NCBI GenBank assembly: GCA_020636105.1
Contig: JACJYL010000002.1
Coordinates: 682,001 to 746,000, forward strand
DNA length: 64,000 bases
Direction: 5' to 3'
Origin: Lewinellaceae bacterium
GTDB taxonomy: Bacteria; Bacteroidota; Bacteroidia; Chitinophagales; Saprospiraceae
A program made the position numbers and the translations under genes. Each line of letters starts with the position of its first letter. Position 1 is the stretch's first letter. Shown in pieces: positions 61,501-64,000 of this stretch. The notes under the pieces are model-generated. The model was not told the DNA's origin, did no database searches, and was given only the letters and a program-made list of their open reading frames with translations.

Positions 61501-64000
61501 AGGTGGTATCTGAAATGATTTCCCCGTTGGGAGTAGTCCATTCAATTTCACACCCCCCGCAGGGTTCACAAAACTGCCCCTGCAAAACAATGGATTCAAC
61601 GTCACAGGTAAGCTCATCAGGAGGAAGGATTTCAAGACAGGGAATACATATTTGTTCAACGACATTGACCGTTCCCGTGGCCATACACCCACTCTGAGTA
61701 TTCAATACTTCAAGCACATATTCTCCCGTAGAATCGATAAGCACCACGGATGAATCTGCGGATACAATACCTGGACCTGACCAGGTGTATTCATAAACAC
61801 CGGTGGCAGGACTGACAAAAGCCTCCAAAGCAAAGGTGTCGCTTTCGCAAAGAAAAACCGAATTGCCAAAAACGATATTGGGTACGGTATTATTCAAAAA
61901 AACTTCCACCACGTCAAAAGCACTGCAATCATTCAGGGTATCCACCACTTCAAGGAAATAAATCCCGGGAGTATTCACGGCTATGAGGGGTTGAAACCCC
62001 AGGGTATCATCCGAAATGCTTGTCCACACATAGGCGATTGATAATCCGGTGGAGGATTCTGTCCCATCCAAAAAGACCGTTTGCTGGGTACAAGTCAGCG
62101 TATCCGAAGGCCCCGCCTCAGCGACCGGCACCCCTTCATTGGCAAAAACCTCTGCCGATAAGGTGTCGCTTATTCCAATGGCAGGATTGGTTACGATCAG
62201 GGTATAAAGACCAGCGCATATCACCTGAATATCCTGTGTGGTCGAATTGGTCAGGATACATCCGGGCGCAGGTCCTTCCCAGGCGTAAACATAATTCGGG
62301 TTGGGGGGCGTTACTTCAGTGTCTACAAAGGTAATAGATTCTCCACAGGTGATTGGTTGGGGCTCATAAGCCAGGCTTACTTCAAAATCACAATCCAATA
62401 CGACTTGAATGCCGGCCGTATCGATGCACACCTGGTTAATACTTGAAACCACCAATTGATAAAATCCGGGTTGGGAAACCGTCGGCGAATTCCCGCTTAA
62501 AGCCACGGGCTGCCCGTCTAATAACCATTGGTAAATGGCCAGGGAAGACGCAGAGCCATCCAGTGTCACTGTCCCGGTTTCACAGGAGATAATAGCACTA
62601 TCAGGCAAAATGGCAAACAGCGCTGCAGGATCCGTTGATACGACCACCGTATCCCTTGCCTGGCAGCCGGAATCTACATCCGTCAAGGCTAAATAATAGG
62701 TACCGGGGCAACTGATGGTTACCACCAAATCATCCGCCGGGGTTTCTATACAAGGGCCCGTCCATTGAACCGCCAGGTTTTGTGTAACATCAGAATTGGA
62801 TCCGTCCAGGATAAGACTTTCATCACCACAGGTGAACTCCTGGTCCGGCCCCCCATCAACATAAGGAATCTGCTGGTCAGCCCCGAAAATAACCGTAGAA
62901 GTATCCCGGCAGCCATTGATCTCATTGATGACTTCCAACTGGTAAACGCCTGAAGAATCAGCAGCATTAAAAGGCCCGCCAGGAGGTTGGGTAAAGTGTC
63001 CATCTGAGGTGATCCATGTGTAGGTAAACTCCGCTCCCATGGACGTATTCGGTCCTCCCAAAGGCAATTCAGTAATATCACATGTGAGAATACCATCCTG
63101 GCCCGCATCCGCGACTGGACGAAGGGTATCTTTTACCACCGTGACCATGGTTGAATTTTCACAAAAATTGAACATATTGGTTACCGTTAGGGTATAAACA
63201 CCTTGTAGATTGATCAGCGGATTGGCAATATCATTACTTCCAACTATTCCGGGCCCCGACCATTCAAAGAGCAGGCTGTCCTGCGGGGTTGAGCCGCTGC
63301 CGTCCAGCACCAGTTGATCCTGTAAACAATTGAGTGTATCGGGAGTGGCAATAATGGCGGAAGGCGATTCATGATTGCCTGTTACCAAAACGCTGTCCGT
63401 AGCCATGCAGCCATTTTCCTGATTTTCGACCTGGAAATAATACGTCCCGGCACAGGAAACGGTGATGTCCGGATCCGTCGGTAAGGTTTCAATACAAGGT
63501 CCGGTCCAGTTGGACGCATAAATGCTTCCGGTGGAAGACCCTGCTGAAGAAAGCGATCCATCCAGGGTCAGGCAGTTGATCACAAATCCATCGCCGGCTT
63601 CTGCAATTGGAGCAAGGGTGTCTATGGTAATGGTTACTGAAGATGTATCCCTGCACCCGTTTTCCAAATCTCTGACGACCAGAGTGTATGCCCCCGCTCC
63701 ATCCACGACGGGCATTTTTATGTTTGAGGCGGAGACAAAATGTCCCGTGGGAGTTGTCCATTGATAACCTATCCCGGGCCCCATCGTAGTGGCCGGACCA
63801 CCAAGAGTGACCGTAGGTTGTGCGCAGGTAATGGTATCCGGCAAACCGGCATCGGCCATCGGGGCGGCAAAAGATTCAATTACGATAACGGTATCCCTGT
63901 TAAAGCAGGTGGTCGTATTGAGCGTTGCTGAAACTTCCAGGAAAATCGTATCTGCCTGTTCCACCATCAAAAGTAAACCTGACCCCAGGAATTGTCCCTG
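58580..64000 (-). CDS. Giant repetitive T9SS-secreted adhesin-like protein (5' end beyond window)
   Basis: Over 1,800 residues are visible and the frame stays open past the right edge of the window, so the N terminus is missing. The body is built from about eighteen repeats of about 85 residues with a TITC...LDG...W...G-Y-L-V...NGC pattern, each with paired cysteines, predicting Ig-like or PKD-like domains. A SprB-like segment follows, and a type B T9SS sorting domain ends the protein (FYIPNVFSPANDDGNNDIF, VYDRWGNLVYQ). Surface adhesion, gliding or matrix binding are plausible; no enzyme domain is visible in this part. Confidence 0.9.
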   Translation of the reverse strand, partial: QGQFLGSGLLLMVEQADTIFLEVSATLNTTTCFNRDTVIVIESFAAPMADAGLPDTITCAQPTVTLGGPATTMGPGIGYQWTTPTGHFVSASNIKMPVVDGAGAYTLVVRDLENGCRDTSSVTITIDTLAPIAEAGDGFVINCLTLDGSLSSAGSSTGSIYASNWTGPCIETLPTDPDITVSCAGTYYFQVENQENGCMATDSVLVTGNHESPSAIIATPDTLNCLQDQLVLDGSGSTPQDSLLFEWSGPGIVGSNDIANPLINLQGVYTLTVTNMFNFCENSTMVTVVKDTLRPVADAGQDGILTCDITELPLGGPNTSMGAEFTYTWITSDGHFTQPPGGPFNAADSSGVYQLEVINEINGCRDTSTVIFGADQQIPYVDGGPDQEFTCGDESLILDGSNSDVTQNLAVQWTGPCIETPADDLVVTISCPGTYYLALTDVDSGCQARDTVVVSTDPAALFAILPDSAIISCETGTVTLDGSASSLAIYQWLLDGQPVALSGNSPTVSQPGFYQLVVSSINQVCIDTAGIQVVLDCDFEVSLAYEPQPITCGESITFVDTEVTPPNPNYVYAWEGPAPGCILTNSTTQDIQVICAGLYTLIVTNPAIGISDTLSAEVFANEGVPVAEAGPSDTLTCTQQTVFLDGTESSTGLSIAYVWTSISDDTLGFQPLIAVNTPGIYFLEVVDTLNDCSAFDVVEVFLNNTVPNIVFGNSVFLCESDTFALEAFVSPATGVYEYTWSGPGIVSADSSVVLIDSTGEYVLEVLNTQSGCMATGTVNVVEQICIPCLEILPPDELTCDVESIVLQGQFCEPCGGCEIEWTTPNGEIISDTTSLNPVVGAPGIYNFTATDTLGYSTTVSVIVSGQFDLPDAFAGADATITCDSSSVTLGDNMTSSGPDFNYSWTSITGSLIAPTDQRFAVAYAPGTFVLEVENTLTGCLNYDTVAVVIDTLPPIANAGSDQLLTCDVSLIILDGSGSSLGNNYSYGWQAPAPNCLMGLNSLNPIVSCEGTYLLTVTNMLNGCNDTSSVHVGITDDLPEIQPIPGGVLDCQTNLITLTGNTPQPAASYSVTWCPLDVSGNPVTGECMDNLEFQANAPGSYQFQVKDNNSGCSNALTVMVTQDTVPPMVDAGIDATLLCNSDSLVLQGMAGPDMAMIDVLWTADGGQLINHPTDLQAVIFGPGVYYLQGTSTSNNCTSIDSVVISLDVNIPIAEAGQDTTLTCSVATLILEGSAQTSSGNASFLWSTPDGNILNGDGTSTPEIDQPGIYFLTVLDNQNGCVAIDSLLVDQMIDAPTAVINGVGALELTCTVDSLIVEAAGSFSTTGASLAFQWQVVDDGHLFGDLMADSVGVDASGLFLLLVTDTENGCLDSLEFTVGENTILPPILYEPPLDLDCANEQVVIDATATDTTGMMVIWSTEAEGIILEDALSLLVFEPGVYMMTVVNEENGCESTVDIFIDIDTLSPTVIIQPVSEMLDCEIREVKIDAGNSSTGSQYFSQWTANPGLILSGQDSLVAFVGEAGNYTLEILNTQNGCSSSGTVAVLEAATPLTGVEVTVIEPGCLNYSGGSITVDTVLGGTPLFLYSLNGSSFTSTSVFSGLTAGVYELAVRDVNGCEWQESIILLEPEELVVDLGPDIELVLGDSVRVEALVNRTTYDTLYWMPAEAFDDPSNPVQVLNPEVTTAYSVFVVDENGCTDSDVILINLVKPRQFYIPNVFSPANDDGNNDIFMIFGGPEVKEILTFQVYDRWGNLVYQHENFQPNDPTFGWDGTLDGRLMNAAVFGYYVSIEFVDGWIEQVKGDVILMR

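Overview
The window looks like a chromosomal segment of a free-living bacterium of the phylum Bacteroidota, perhaps the Saprospiria or a nearby class. Five proteins end in type IX secretion system (T9SS) sorting domains (four gliding-motility type B, one type A). Promoter-like TAnnTTTG boxes occur, and several families are typical of the phylum (four-helix-bundle protein, DUF3667, PAPP-A-like M43 protease). There is no rRNA, no tRNA that I can see, no CRISPR and no phage. The genus is inference only.

Layout. 1-3.6 kb: GH3-like adenylating enzyme, LysE exporter, MoeA. 3.8-4.65 kb: two tandem copies of a structured non-coding RNA, 6S-like in shape, each with its own terminator. 4.8-7.1 kb: recO, then an IS110-family insertion sequence in a REP-like palindromic repeat. 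7.1-11.5 kb: LysM protein, PhoH ATPase, HAD phosphatase, a CTD-only secreted protein and a flavin monooxygenase. 11.6-24.5 kb: a 2245-residue secreted M43 protease, EttA, a 113-bp tandem repeat, DUF3089 and DUF4197 proteins, and a secreted L-type lectin. 24.6-29.7 kb: a molybdopterin oxidoreductase with a ferredoxin-NrfD fusion subunit, split by a four-helix-bundle gene. 30-40 kb: housekeeping and envelope genes (GatB, CpdA-like phosphodiesterase, CapA, M23 peptidase, sterol-desaturase-like protein). 40-46 kb: a second desaturase-like protein, an AT-rich WG-repeat protein, PepD, and a seven-heme TPR lipoprotein. 47-52 kb: a secreted BNR-like protein, a histidine kinase/response regulator pair and a 76-bp tandem repeat array. 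52.6-58 kb: M49 peptidase, small zinc-ribbon protein, DUF6544-like protein, KAS III and a MerR regulator. 58.6-64 kb: a giant repetitive secreted adhesin running off the window.

The best-supported unusual item is the IS110 element. The non-coding region upstream of its transposase can fold as a bridge RNA with two internal loops. Four guide-like segments in those loops match, in the correct orientation, the left target, right target, left donor and right donor sequences. All four meet at the same AT dinucleotide at the two element ends. This reconstructs the unoccupied target, a palindromic repeat of which a second copy lies at 7070-7116 in inverted orientation.

Genes that probably work together: the Fe-S/NrfD and molybdopterin subunits (membrane-linked redox enzyme, with MoeA supplying cofactor), the kinase/regulator pair with overlapping reading frames, the GH3/LysE pair, and the T9SS cargo proteins, whose secretion machinery is not in this window.
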